The notes: generated by a model not told the origin, from the sequence alone. DNA of 64,000 nucleotides from Erinaceus europaeus (GCF_950295315.1 NW_026647188.1:744001-808000), one strand, 5' to 3'; numbered from the stretch's first letter, positions 24,135 through 37,293 are shown. Made by a program: numbers and translations.

Positions 24135-25521
24135 CAGCCCAGGGCTGGGGTCCAAGGGCCGCCAGGCCCCTGTCCAAGCAAGTGCACTGACACACAGACA
24201 GACTGACTGACTGACAGCCCCCAACCCACAGACACCCCCCAGGGCCCTGGGAGCCCTGAGCTGCCCCGGATCTGGCGGGCAGCCACCTGGACACAGGCCT
24301 CCATAGTGGAGGCCCCTGTAGACCCCGTTGCCTGCTGACAGCGGCCCTCCTCCCCCTCTGTCTACCCCTCCCCCTCCCCTTCCTCATCCTCAGAGGGACT
24401 CACTCAGGGCCCTTGGCCTAGGCAAGCCAGGGCTGCTGCTGTGGCTGCTGCAGCTGCTATCCAGTGGGTGGGTGCAGGTATCTGGCCCTGTCAGTTCCTG
24501 ATTCTTGGGACCTGCCTGCCTCCAGCTCCACCCACTCTCCAGTCCAGCCCCCTGCCCCTCCTCCGCAAGGATGCCCCCTTTTCCCCTTGCCCCCTGTCCC
24601 CTAGCTCCCCAACTGTCATCTACTGTTTGCCTCCTTTCCTGCCAGCCTGCTGCTGCCCTCCAGCCCTGGGGGCCCTGGGCCAGCCCAGCTGCCATCTTCA
24701 CCATCCTGCAGGGGGACCTGCCCTAACGCCCTGCCACCACAGGCACACACAGCCCTGCACCTATTCAGGGGCTCCCCTGCCTGCAGCCTGCCCCCCAAAC
24801 AGTCTCCTTCTGCCCCTCAACCCCCTTCTAACCCCTGTCAGGGCCCCTCACACACACCTGGGCATGAGTATCCCACACATGCACATCTCTCCCCTCCCCC
24901 TCCACTCCATTTGCACTAAGGATGGGAAGAGTCTTTTTCTCTGGGTATCCCCAGAGGAGTTGGGTCTGTCCAATGTCCTGGGGAGCCGGAACTGCAAACA
25001 ATCTACAATGTAACATTTGGATCTCAGGCAACCCAATCCCAAGTGCGCTGTGCAAGCCTAGGACTGGCGAAAACACCCCACCCTGAGCACAAGGTCTGCC
25101 TGGGGCAGTGGCTCCTCCAGTGGACTCAGAGACAGGCAGAGGCAGACAGCGTTTTCAGGTTCAAAACCTGTACTTCCCAGAAGCTGGTCCATCAGTAGGG
25201 TAAAAAAAAAAAAAAAAAAAAAAGGCTTTTTTTTTTCCCCACTGCCTGACTCTCCTGTGTGATGCCTGTTGCTCAGTGAAACAAGGGAAAAAAATCTTTT
25301 TGGGAGGGAGCAAGACCAAGATGCAGGCAGGTGGACTCCGTGGAGGGTGGATGGGTAGATGGACCATGCCCTGGCTCTAGAGCCCCAGCTGCTGTTCCAG
25401 GCGCTCTCTGATTCCAGAGATCCCCCTGTGGCTTCTCATGAGACTATTTCCAAGACTGATCCTCACGATATTGAGGATTCAAAAAATAGACAGGTCATAT
25501 TGGTGTAAAAAGGAAATCCAG

Positions 25522-25880
25522 GGAGGTTGGACGAATGTCATAGGGTTAAGAGGTGGTGGAGGAAACGAGGGGACAGGCAGAAGGATCTGCGGTATGGCCC
25601 CCAGACCCCCACCTGCAGGGGAGTAGCTTTACAGGGGGTGAAGCAGATCTTCAGGGGCTCTATCTTTCACTTCCCCCTCTGACTTTCCCCTCCCCTATCC
25701 CTTTCTCTCTGTCCTATGCAAGGACAGTAACAACAACAACAACAATAAGAAGAAGAAGCACAACAATGATCAAGCAACAAGGGCAGCAAAAGGAGAATAA
25801 ATGGTCTGCAGGAGCAGTGGATTCCAGGTATATGTATGGAGCACCGGCAGTGACCCTGGAAGCAATAAATAAATAAATAA

Positions 25881-25920
<40 letters not shown>

Positions 25921-26604
25921 ACTCATAGAGAAAATATACAGGTAATATACATGTATACATGTGTTGGTGTATCCACTTTGTAAATAAATGTACATGCACT
26001 TTTGTTTATCTAGTGAAGCAGACCTGCAGGGGTCTATCTTTCTCTCACCCTTCTGTGTTTCCAGTCCTCTCTCCCTTTCTCTCTGTCCTATGCAAGGACA
26101 GTAACAGCAACAACAACGATAATAATAACCACAACAAAGTTCAGGCAACAAGGGCAGCCAAAGGGGAAAACATGGTCTGCAGGAGCAGTGGGTTCGTGGT
26201 GCAGGCCCCTAGCCCTGACAATAACCCTGGAGGCAATCAATCAGTCAATCAATCAATCAATAGATAAAGAATACACAAATAAAAAATGCAGGTATTATAC
26301 ATGTATACGTGTCTCTGTGTTTCTACTGAGTCAAATGAAAATGTGCTTTATTTATTTAGTGAAGCAGATCTTCAGGGGGCCTATCTTTCTCTCCCCCATC
26401 TCTCTTTAACCTCCTCTTTCCATTTTTCTCTGTTCTCCGCAAGGACAGTAACTATCACAACAACAATAATAATATTATTAATAACCACAATAGGGGAAAA
26501 CCAGCAAAAGGGGAAAAAATGGAACATAGGAGCAGTGGATTAGTGGTACTGGCACTGCACTATGGCAATAACCCCTTGTGGCAATAAATAAATAAATAAA
26601 TAAT
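25522..26604 (+). mobile_element. SINE cluster of U6 (full-length plus two bodies)
   Basis: Three copies. The third carries the private 12-base replacement at 26491-26502. Confidence 0.8.
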
Positions 26605-26751
26605 ACAAGTAATAGACAAGAATATGTCCCAGTGTGTGTTTCCACTGTGTAAACATAAAAGCACTTTTATTTACTTATTTATATTTTATTTATTTCTTTC
26701 CTTGCCAAGAGAATTTCTTTTCACTCCTAAAAAAATGTCACATTAAGCTTA

Positions 26752-26991
26752 GCAGGTGGTGCCTCACCTGGTTAAGCACTCATGTTAAACTGTAGGAGGA
26801 CCTGGGTTCAAGACCCTGGTTCCAACCTGCAGTGGGAAATCTTTACAAGTGGTGCACATGTGCTGCAGGTATCTCTCTGGTTCTCAAAATCTCTATCCCT
26901 CCCTTGTCTCTCAATTCTTGACTGTCCATTCCAAAAAATAAATCAAGATAATAGAAAGCAAAAAAAAAAAAAAAAGAAGAAGAAGAAGAAG
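26752..26991 (+). mobile_element. tRNA-derived box-B SINE, U6
   Basis: Same element with intact box B. Confidence 0.82.
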
Positions 26992-27928
26992 GCAAAATGA
27001 AATATCCTAATATTTCAAGGGGCTGCTCAAAACAATGCTTTCCTTATTATGATCCTCACAGCATACCATATTCAGAAAGGGAAAAGACACCGCGTTTCTT
27101 AAACCCAGTTTATTTAATACATTTATTCATTTATTTATTGAGGTGTTAATGTTTTACAATCGACAGAAGACTAGGGCTCTTATGCCAGAGGTCTCAAGTA
27201 CCCCTAGATGGCTCTCTGCCTCTACAAAACCAGTCAATCAACCCGTGCATCACTCCATCCTTCCATCCATCCATCCATCCTTCCATCCATCCATCCATCC
27301 ATCCATCCATCCAACTATCCATTGACAATCAACCAAGCTAAGTACAAACGGAGATATAACCTTGAATGATAAAGACAGTCAAACCTGCACAGATACGTTG
27401 CCAACTGGGCAGTTTGGCTGAATAGGGCAGAGGAGCTGATCCAGGGAATGTGGTGGGGCGTGTGGGTGTGGGTGGGGTGAGCAGGGGAGCCTGTGAGCTG
27501 GGTCACGTCAGGGACGCGGAGGGGTGGTGTGGGCAGCTGTCAAGGTGAAATGTCAAAAGCGCTCGAGCTGGTGATAAGGGCACCCGGAAGTGAGGAGAGA
27601 AAAGAGGAGCGGAGCGGAGCGGACAGGAGAGGAGAGGAGAGGAGAGACCAGGAGAGGACAGGAGAGGACAGGAGAGGACAGGAGAGGAACTGAGAAAGCC
27701 ACCTGGACAGAGGTAGCATACCGGCATCCAGCAAGGCAGGCAGGCATGTAGGTAGCTGTAGCCCGGGCTCCCTGGCTCCTGGGCGCACCTCCTCCTTTGC
27801 TCTCTTGGCTGCCAGCCCCGAGGTCCGTCGTAGGTCAGCGCTGTCCTCCCGTTCTTCCGTCCCTCTGTGCCAGGGCCCAGGGGTCTGGTTGCTGCCGCTT
27901 GACATAGTGGCAGGACAGTTGGGCTGCC

Positions 27929-28210
27929 CAGTGCCAGTGCGCATGCGCACAGAATCCTGGGAGGGGGACATCACAGAGTGCTCGAGAGGTTGCTAGGCCA
28001 CGAGGACCCCGCCCACCCAGTTGACCCCTAGGGAGTGGTGGTGGTGGCAGTGGTGGTGGCAGCAGCCATGACACCCACCCTGAACTTGATCTGAGGGGTG
28101 GTGGCCAGCCACCAGAGCCAGAGCCCCAGGCCAAAGCCAGCGCAGGTGGGCGGGGCTCTGAGGCAAGGGGCACGGTGGGGGCGTGTCTGGGGGGCGGGGC
28201 CGGCATCTGA
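27929..28210. promoter_or_regulatory. NRF1-palindrome and GC-box module, U6
   Basis: Palindrome core 27938-27949; GC boxes 28148-28156 and 28191-28201. One extra G precedes the second box compared with other units. Confidence 0.45.
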
Positions 28211-29594
28211 CAGCCCAGGGCTGGGGTCCAAGGGCCGCCAGGCCCCTGTCCAAGCAAGTGCACTGACACACAGACAGACTGACTGACTGACAGCCCCCAA
28301 CCCACAGACACCCCCCAGGGCCCTGGGAGCCCTGAGCTGCCCCGGATCTGGCGGGCAGCCACCTGGACACAGGCCTCCATAGTGGAGGCCCCTGTAGACC
28401 CCGTTGCCTGCTGACAGCGGCCCTCCTCCCCCTCCCTCTACCCCTCCCCCTCCCCTTCCTCATCCTCAGAGGGACTCACTCAGGGCCCTTGGCCTAGGCA
28501 AGCCAGGGCTGCTGCTGTGGCTGCTGCAGCTGCTATCCAGTGGGTGGGTGCAGGTATCTGGCCCTGTCAGTTCCTGATTCTTGGGACCTGCCTGCCTCCA
28601 GCTCCACCCACTCTCCAGTCCAGCCCCCTGCCCCTCCTCCGCAAGGATGCCCCCTTTTCCCCTTGCCCCCTGTCCCCTAGCTCCCCAACTGTCATCTACT
28701 GTTTGCCTCCTTTCCTGCCAGCCTGCTGCTGCCCTCCAGCCCTGGGGGCCCTGGGCCAGCCCAGCTGCCATCTTCACCATCCTGCAGGGGGACCTGCCCT
28801 AACGCCCTGCCACCACAGGCACACACAGCCCTGCACCTATTCAGGGGCTCCCCTGCCTGCAGCCTGCCCCCCAAACAGTCTCCTTCTGCCCCTCAACCCC
28901 CTTCTAACCCCTGTCAGGGCCCCTCACACACACCTGGGCATGAGTATCCCACACATGCACATCTCTCCCCTCCCCCTCCACTCCATTTGCACTAAGGATG
29001 GGAAGAGTCTTTTTCTCTGGGTATCCCCAGAGGAGTTGGGTCTGTCCAATGTCCTGGGGAGCCGGAACTGCAAACAATCTACAATGTAACATTTGGATCT
29101 CAGGCAACCCAATCCCAAGTGCGCTGTGCAAGCCTAGAACTGGCGAAAACACCCCACTCTGAGCACAAGGTCTGCCTGGGGCAGTGGCTCCTCCAGTGGA
29201 CTCAGAGACAGGCAGAGGCAGACAGCGTTTTCAGGTTCAAAACCTGTACTTCCCAGAAGCTGGTCCATCAGTAGGGTAAAAAAAAAAAAAAAAAAGGCTT
29301 TTTTTTTTCCCCACTGCCTGACTCTCCTGTGTGATGCCTGTTTCTCAGTGAAACAAGGGAAAAAAATCTTTTTGGGAGGGAGCAAGACCAAGATGCAGGC
29401 AGGTGGACTCCGTGGAGGGTGGATGGGTAGATGGACCATGCCCTGGCTCTAGAGCCCCAGCTGCTGTTCCAGGCGCTCTCTGATTCCAGAGATCCCCCTG
29501 TGGCTTCTCATGAGACTATTTGCAAGACTGATCCTCACGATATTGAGGATTCAAAAAAATAGACAGGTCATATTGGTGTAAAAAGGAAATCCAG

Positions 29595-29945
29595 GGAGGT
29601 TGGACGAATGTCAGAGGGTTAAGAGGTGGTGGAGGAAACGAGGGGACAGGCAGAAGGATCTGCGGTATGGCCCCCAGACCCCCACCTGCAGGGGAGTAGC
29701 TTTACAGGGGGTGAAGCAGATCTTCAGGGGCTCTATCTTTCACTACCCCCTCTGACTTTCCCCTCCCCTAACCATTTCTCTCTGTCCTATGCAAGGACAG
29801 TAACAACAACAACAACAATAAGAAGAAGAAGCACAACAATGATCAAGCAACAAGGGCAGCAAAAGGAGAATAAATGGTCTGCAGGAGCAGTGGATTCCAG
29901 GTATATGTATCGAGCACCGGCAGTGACCCTGGATGCAATAAATAA

Positions 29946-30002
<57 letters not shown>

Positions 30003-30319
30003 AATAAACTCATAGAGAAAATATATAGGTAATATACATGTATACATGTGTCGGTGTATCCACTTTGTAAATAAATGTACATGCACTTTTGTTTATCTAG
30101 TGATGCAGACCTGCAGGGGTCTAGCTTTTTCTCACCCTTCTGTGTATCCACTCCTCTCTCCCTTTCTCTCTGTCCTATGCAAGGACATTAACAGCAACAA
30201 CAATGATAATAATAACCACAACAAAGTTCAGGCAACAAGGGCAGCCAAAGGGGAAAACATGGTCTGCAGGAGCAGTGGCTTCGTGGTGCAGGCCCTAGCC
30301 CTGACAATAACCCTGGAGG

Positions 30320-30351
<32 letters not shown>

Positions 30352-30704
30352 AGATAAAGAATACATAAATAAAAAATGCAGGTATTATACATGTATACGT
30401 GTCTCTGTGTTTCTACTGAGTCAAATGAAAATGTGCTTTATTTATTTAGTGAAGCAGATCTTCAGGGGGCCTATCTTTCTCTCCCCGATCTCTCTTTAAC
30501 CTCCTCTTTCCATTTTTCTCTGTTCTCCGCAAGGACAGTAACTATCACAACAACAATAATAATATTATTAATAACCACAATATTCAAGCCACAAGGGCAG
30601 CAAAAAGGGAAAAAATGGAACATAGGAGCAGTGTATTAGTGGTACTGGCACTGCGATATGGCAATAACTCTTTGTGGCAATAAATAAATAAATAAATAAA
30701 TAAT
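29595..30704 (+). mobile_element. SINE cluster of U7 (full-length plus two bodies)
   Basis: Three copies, more diverged than those of U0-U6. An interrupted TA tract spans 29949-30002. Confidence 0.78.
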
Positions 30705-32050
30705 ACAAGTAATAGACAAGAATATGTCCCAGTGTGTGTTTCCACTGTGTAAACGTATAATCACTTTTATTTACTTATTTATATTTTATTTATTTCTTAC
30801 CTAGCCAAGAGAATTTCTTTTCATTGCTATAAAATGTCACATTAAGCTTAGCAGGTAGTGCCTCACCTGGTTAAGCACTCATGTTAAACTGTAGGAGGAC
30901 CTGGGTTCAAGACCCTGGTCCCCACCTGCAGTGGGAAATCTTTACAAGTGGTGCAGATGTGCTGCAGGTATCTCTCTGGTTCTCAAAATCTCTATCCCTC
31001 CCTTGTCTCTCAATTCTTGACTGTCCATTCCAAAAAATAAATCAAGATAATAGAAAGCAAAAAAAAAAAAAAAAGATGAAGAAGAAGAAGAAGAAGAAGG
31101 CAAAATGAAATATCCCAATATTTCAAGGGGCTGCTCAGAACAATGCTTTCCTTATTATGATCCTCACAGCATACCATATTCAGAAAGGGAAAAGACACAG
31201 CGTTTTTTTTAACCCAGTTTATTTAATACATTTATTCATTTATTTATTGAGGTGTTAATGTTTTACATTCGATAGATGAGTAGGGCTCTGATGCCAGAGG
31301 TCTCAAGTACCCCTAGATGGCTCTCTGCCTCTACCAAACCAATCAATCAACCCGTGCATTGTTCCATCCATCCTTCCATCCATCCATCCTTCCATCCATC
31401 TATCCATCCATCCATCCATCCATCAATCCAACTATCTATCGACGAATCAACCAAGCTAAGTACAAAAGGAGATATAACCTTGAATGACAACGACAGTCAA
31501 GCCTGCACAGATACGTTGCCAACTGGGCAGTTTGGCTGATTAGGGCAGAGGAGCTGATCCAGGGAATGTGGTGGGGCGTGTGGGTGTGGGTGGGGTGAGC
31601 AGGTGAGCCTGTGAGCTGGGTCACATCAGGTGCTCAGAGGTGGAGGTGTGGGCAGCTGTCACAGGCGAAATGTCAAAAGCGCTCGAGCTGGTGATCAGAG
31701 CACCCGGAAGTGAGGAGAGACAAGAGGAGCTGAGAGGAGAGGATAGGAGAGTAGAGTAGAGGAGAGGAGAGGAGAGGAGAGGAGAGGAACTGAGAAACCC
31801 ACCTGGACAGAGGTAGCATACAGGCATCCAGCAAGGCAGGCAGGAATGCAGGCAGCTGTGGCCTGGGCTCCCTGGCTCCATGGTGTACCTCCTCTTTTGC
31901 TCCCTTGGCTGCCAGCCCCGAGGTCTGTCGTCGGTCAGCGCTGTCCTCCAGTCCTTCATTCCCTCTGTGCCAGGGCCCTGGCCGCCTGACCTAGTGGCAG
32001 GGCAGTTGGGCTGCACAGTGTCAGTGCGCCTGAGCACAGAATCCTGGTCT
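29683..32050. repeat. Family A unit U7, right half deleted
   Basis: The unit begins normally (three SINE bodies, box-B SINE, CCAT tract 31362-31428, GGAGA tract about 31721-31790). It stops inside the GC-rich module just after the decayed NRF1-type site at 32025-32036. There GAATCCTGG joins ATAATAACCACAACAAAG, a piece of SINE body. Compared with U6, about 2.6 kb that would lie between these points is missing. Divergence from U0-U6 is clearly higher than among U0-U6. Confidence 0.9.
30851..31099 (+). mobile_element. tRNA-derived box-B SINE, U7
   Basis: Box B intact. It has CCCCACCTGCAGTGGG, closer to the presumed ancestral SINE, where U0-U6 have CCAACCTGCAG. The tail contains GATGAAGAAG. Confidence 0.8.
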
Positions 32051-32555
32051 GGGGATAATAACCACAACAAAGATTAGGCAACAAGTGCAGCCAAAGGGGA
32101 AAAAGTGGTCTGCAGGAGCAATGGATTCCTGGTGCAGGCCCCTAGCCCTGAGAATAACCCTGGAGGCAATAAATGGATATATACATAAATACATAAATAT
32201 ATAAACAAACAGATAAAGAATACATAAAAAATACAGGTAATATACATGTATACGTTTCTCTGTGTTTCTACTGAGTGAAATGTCAGTGCTTTATTTATTT
32301 AGTGAAGCAGATCTTCAGGGGGCCTAGCTTTCTCTCCCCCATCTCTCTTTCCCCTCCTCTCTACATTTTTCTCTGTCCTCTGCAAGGACAGTAATCATCA
32401 CAACAACAACAACAACAGTAATAATGTTAATAACCACAATAATCAAGCAACAAGGACAGCAAAAAGGGGAAAAAATGGAACATAGGAGCAGTGGATTCGA
32501 GGTGCTGGCACTGTGCTGTGGCAATAACCCCTTGTGGCAATAAATAAATAAATAG
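32051..32555 (+). mobile_element. SINE-body remnants of U8
   Basis: The tail of one body (32051-32185) created by the U7/U8 junction, followed by one more body starting near 32300. Confidence 0.75.
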
Positions 32556-32704
32556 TACACGTAATATACTTGAATATGTTGGAGTGTGTGTATCCACTGT
32601 GTAAATGTAAAAGCACTTTTATTTATTTATTTATATTTTATTTATTTCTTACCTAGCCAAGAAAATTTCTTTTCATTGCTAAAACAAATGTCACATTAAG
32701 GGTA

Positions 32705-33007
32705 GCAGGTGGTGCCTCACCTGGTTAAACACTCATGTTACACTGTAGGAGGACCTGGGTTCAAGACCCTGGTTCCGATCTGCAGTGGGAAATCTTTACA
32801 AGTGTGCAGAAGTGCTGTACGTGTCTCTCTGGTTCTCAAAATCTCTATCCCTCCCTTCCCTCTCGATTCCTGACTGTCCATTCCAAAAAATAAATCAAGA
32901 TAATAGAAAGCAAAGAAACAAAAAGAAGAAGAAGAAGAAGAAGAAGAAGAAGAAGAAGAAGAAGAAGAAGAAGAAGAAGAAGAAGAAGAAGAAGAAGAAA
33001 AAGGGGG
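32705..33007 (+). mobile_element. tRNA-derived box-B SINE with expanded GAA tail, U8
   Basis: Same SINE; its tail has expanded into an uninterrupted run of about 25 GAA units (32924-33000). Confidence 0.82.
32924..33000. repeat. GAA trinucleotide expansion, U8
   Basis: About 25 uninterrupted GAA units at the tail of the box-B SINE. The other units have two to six. Confidence 0.95.
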
Positions 33008-35541
33008 GAAAATGAATTATCCTAACATTTCAAGGGGCTGCTCCGGACAATGCTTTCCTTATTAAGATCCTTACAGCATACCATATTCAGAAAGCTCAAA
33101 GACACCGTGTTTTTTGTTGACCCAGTTTATTTTATTGATTTATTAATTTATTTATTGAGCAGTTATTGTTTTACATTCGACAGCAGACTAGGGCTCTGAT
33201 GCCAGAGGTCTCAAGTACCCCTAGATGGCTCTCTGCCTCTAACAAACCAATCAATCAACCCGTGCATCGTTCCATCCTTCCATCCATCTATCCATCCATC
33301 CATCCAGCTATCCATCCACCAATCAACCAAGCTAAGTACAAAAGGAGATATAACCTTGAATGATAAAGACAGTCAAGCCTGCACAGATACATTCCCAAGT
33401 GGCCAGTTCGGCTGAATAGGGCAGAGCAGCTGATCCAGGGAATGTGGTGAGGGGTGTGGGTGTGGGTGGGGTGAGTAGGTGAGCCTGTGAGCTGGGTCAC
33501 ATCAGGTGCTCGGAGGGGGAGGTGCTGGCAGCTTTTACAGGCGAAATGTCAGAAGCGATCATGCTGGTGAGCAGGGTACCCGGAAGAGAGGAGAGACAAG
33601 AGGAGAGGAGAGGAGGAGAGGAGAGGAGAGGAGAGGAGAGGAGAGAAGAGGAGAGGAGAGGAGAGGATAGGAGAGGAGAGGAACTGAGAAACCCACCTGG
33701 ACAGAGGTAGCATACAGGCATCCAGCAAGGCAGGCAGGCATGCAGGCAGCTGTGGCCTGTGCTCCCTGCCTCCCTGGTGCACCTCCTCCTTTGCTCCCTT
33801 GGCTGCCAGCCCCGAGGTCTGTCGTTGGTCAGCACTGTCCTCCAGTCCTTCCGTCCCTCTGTGCCAGGGCCCAGGCCCCCTGACCTAGTGGCAGGGCAGT
33901 TGGGCTGCCCAGTGTCAGTGCGCCTGAGCACAGAATCCTGGGGGGGGACATCACAGAGGGCTCCAGAGGTTGCTAGGTCACGAGGACCCCGCCCATTTAG
34001 TTGACCACTAGGGAGGCGGCGGCCATGACACCCACCCTGAACTTGATCTGAGGGATGGTGGCCAGCCACCAGAGCCAGAGCCCCATGCCAAAGCCAGTGC
34101 AGGTGGGCAGGGCTCGGGGGTAAGGGGTGCGGTGTGGGTGTGTCATGGGGCGGGGCCGGCTTCTGACAGCCAAGGGCTGGGGGCCAAGGGCCTCCAAGCC
34201 CCTGTCCAAGCAAGTGTGCTGACACAGGGACACACTGACTGACTGGCAGCCCCCGCCCCACAGACATCCCCAGGGCCCTGGGAGCCCTGAGCTGCCCAGA
34301 GCTGCCCCGGGTTTGGCGGGCGGCCACCTTGACACAGGCCTCCATAGTGGATGCCCCTGTCGACCCATTGCCTGCTGACAGTGGCCCTACCCCCCATCGC
34401 CCTCCCCTTCCTCATCCTCAGAGGGACTCACTCAGGGCCCTTGGCCTAGGCAAGCCAGGGCTGCTGGCTCTGGCTGCTGCAGCTGCTATCCAGTGGTTGG
34501 GTGCAGGTATCTGGTCCTGTCAGTCCCTGATTCTTGGGACCTGCCTGCCTCAAGTCCACCCAGTCTCCAGTACAGACCCCTCCCCCTCCGCAAGGATGCC
34601 CCCTTTTACCCTTGCCCCCTGTCCCCCTGCTCCCCAACTGTCATCTACTGTGTGCCTTCTCTGAGCTCCTTTCCTGCCAGCCTGCTGCTGCCCTCTGTCC
34701 CTGGGGTCCCTGGGCCAGCCCAGCTACCTTCTCACCATCCAGCAGGGACACCTGCCCTAACCCCCTTCCACCACACCCACACACAGCGCTGCACCTATTC
34801 ATGGGCTCCCCTCCCTGCAGCCTGCGCCCCAAACAGTCTCCTGCCCCTCAAACCCCTTCCGACCCCTGCCATGGCCCCACACACACACCTGGGCATGAGC
34901 AGCCCACACATGCACTCGCTCCCCTCCCCCTCCACTCCATTTGCACTAAGGATGGGAAGAGTCTTTTTCTCTTGGTGTCCCAGGGGGAGTTGGGTCTGTC
35001 CAATGTCCTGGGGTGCCAGAACTGCAAACAAACAATCTACAATGTAACATTTGCGTCTCAGGCCACCCAATTCCAAGTGCGCTGTGCAAGCCTAGGACTG
35101 GCAAAAACTCCCCACTCTGAGCACAAGGTCTGGCTGGGCAGTGGCTCCTCCAGTGGACTCAGAGACAGGCAGAGGCAGATAACGTTTTCAGGTTCAAAAC
35201 CTGTACTTCCCAGAAGCTGGTCATTAACTAGGGTAAAAAGAAAAAAAACTTTTTTTTCTGCCTGCCTGGCTATCCTGTCTGATTCCTGTTACTCAGTGAA
35301 AAAAGGAGAAAAATCTTTTTTTGGAGGGTACAGGTCCAAAATGCAGACAGGTGGAGTCCGTGGAGGGTGGATGGATAGGTGCCCCATGCCCTGGCTCCAG
35401 AATCCCAGCTGCTGTTCCAGGATCTCTGTCATACCAGAGATCACCCTGTATCATGTCATGTAACTTTTTTCAAGACTGATCCTCAGGATAATGAGGATTC
35501 AAGAGCAGGTAGGTTATATTGCAGCAAAAAAGTAAATCCAG

Positions 35542-36635
35542 GGAGGTTGGGCAGTATGTCAGAGGGTTAAACTCTTGTGGCCCATAACCAGGGGACAGGC
35601 GGAAGAATGAGAGGTCTGCCCCCAGATCCCCATATGCAGGGGAGTTGCTTTACAGAGGGTGAAGCAGATCTTTAGGGGGTTTAACTTTCTCACCCACTCT
35701 GTGTTTCCCCTCCTCTCTCCTTTTCCCTCTTTCCTATGCAAGGACAGTAATGACAAGAACAACAATAATTATAATAACCATAACAATGATCAAGCAACAA
35801 GGGCAGCAAAAGGGGAACAAATGGTCTGCAGGAGCAGTAGATTCCTGGTGAAGTCACCAAGCACTGGCCATAATCCGGGAGGCAATACATAAAGAAAGAA
35901 AGTAAGAAAGAAATAATGAAAGAAAGACAAACTGATAGAGAAAAAAATACAGGTAATATACCTGTATATGTGTGTTGGTGTTTCCACTTAGTACATGTAA
36001 ATGCACATTTATTTATCTAGTGAAGTAGATCTGCAGGGGTCTACCTTTTTCTATCCCCTATGTCTTTCCACTCCTCTCTCCTTTTCTCTCTGTCCTATCC
36101 AACAACAGTAACAACAACAACAACTGTAAAAAATAACAAGAACAAAGTTCAGGCAACAAGGGCAGCAAAAGGGAAAAAGTGGGATGCAGGAGCAGTGGTT
36201 TCGTTGTGCAGGCACCAGCCATGACAATAACCCTGGAAGCAATAAATGGATACATAAAAATGAATTAAATAAACCAATAAAGACTACATGAATAAAAAAT
36301 ACAGGTAATATACATGTATACTACATGCCTTTGTGATTCTACTTAGTAAAATGTAAATGTACTTTATTTATGTAGTGAAGCAGATCTTCAGGGGCCTGTC
36401 TTTCTCTCCCCCATCTCTCTTTCCCCTCCTCTCTCCATTTTTCTCTGTCCTCCACAAGGACAGTAACAATCACAACAAAAACAATAATAAAAATAAAAAT
36501 AATAATAACCACAGTAATCAAGCAACAAGGGCAGCAAAAGGGGAAAAAGTTCTGCAGGAGCAGTGGATTCCTGGTGTAGGCACTGAGCTGTGGCAATAAC
36601 CCCTGGACACATTCAATCAATAAATGAATAAATAA
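35542..36635 (+). mobile_element. SINE cluster of U9 (three diverged copies)
   Basis: A head-bearing copy from about 35542, then bodies near 36020 and 36375. All three differ from each other more than the U0-U6 copies do, and the middle copy lacks the 380-bp tandem partner seen in U0-U2. Confidence 0.75.
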
Positions 36636-36784
36636 TACAGGTAATATACATGTATATGTCCCTGTGTGTTTCCACTGAGTAAATGTAAATGCACTTTTAT
36701 TTATTTATTTATTCATTTATTTATTTATTTATTACCTATCCAAGAAAATTTCTTTTCATTGCTAAAAAATGCCACATTAAGGGT

Positions 36785-37024
36785 ACCAGGTGGTTCCTCA
36801 CCTGGTAAAGCACTCATATTATAGTGCACGAGGACCTGGGTTCAAGACCCTGGTCCCCACCTGCAGAGGGAAATCTTTACAAGTGGTGCAGAAGTGCTGC
36901 AGGTGTCTCTCTGTTTCTCAAACTCTCTATCCCTCCCTTCCCTCTCAATTACTGACTATTTATTCCAATCACTAAATCAAGATAATTGAAAGTAAAAAAA
37001 AAAGAATAGAAAAAGAAAAGAAAA
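36785..37024 (+). mobile_element. tRNA-derived box-B SINE, U9
   Basis: Intact box B (GGTTCAAGACC near 36839); A-rich tail without GAA expansion. Confidence 0.8.
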
Positions 37025-37293
37025 TGAAATATCCCAACATTTAAAGGTGCTGCTCAGAACAGTGCTTTCCTTGTTAAGATCTTCACAGCATATCATATCA
37101 AGAAAGGGCAAAGACACCATGTTTTTTTAACATAGTTTATTTAATTTATTTATTCATTTATTTATTGAGGTGTTAATGTTTTACATTCGACAGCAGACTA
37201 GGACTCTGATGCCAGAGGTCTCAAGTACCCCTAGATGGCTCTCTGCCTCTACAAAACCAATTGAACAACCCGTGCATCATTCCATCCATCCAT

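Larger units (their letters stand above)
21510..25609. repeat. Family A macrosatellite unit U5 (4100 bp)
   Basis: Three SINE-body copies (near 21510, 21917, 22260). Most variants match U3/U4/U6, but near 23880-23900 it has the U0/U1-type CCTAGGAGG and CATCAAAGAG. This is a short patch suggestive of gene conversion. The CCAT tract is 23167-23244 and the GGAGA tract 23552-23611. Confidence 0.95.
25610..29682. repeat. Family A macrosatellite unit U6 (4073 bp)
   Basis: Three SINE-body copies (near 25610, 26012, 26360). It has a unique replacement at about 26491-26502, where the usual TATTCAAGCCACAAGGG is replaced by a shorter TAGGGGAAAACC. The CCAT tract (27252-27314) is preceded by CAACCCGTGC, the form also found in U7 and U8. 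This is the last unit of the nearly identical block. Confidence 0.95.
32051..35630. repeat. Family A unit U8, left end missing
   Basis: Starts inside a SINE body at the U7/U8 junction and continues through one more SINE body (about 32300-32555), a box-B SINE with a long GAA tail (32924-33000), the CCAT tract (33270-33316), a long GGAGA tract (33597-33680) and a full GC-rich module (about 33700-35230). The second GC box (near 34146-34157) is retained, while the NRF1 palindrome is reduced to TGCGCCTGAGCA at 33919-33930. Confidence 0.9.

Noticed and set aside
1..29682. The idea that U0-U6 are an assembly duplication artefact
   Set aside because: Each unit has private microsatellite lengths, single-base variants and different SINE-body counts, which argues for real distinct copies, though copy number remains uncertain without reads.
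34000..34030. A CTCF-like CCACTAGGGAGGCGG near the GC-rich module of U8
   Set aside because: By eye it fits only about 11 of 14 consensus positions and the corresponding sites in other units (CCCCTAGGGAGTGG) fit no better. A matrix scan would be needed before calling it.
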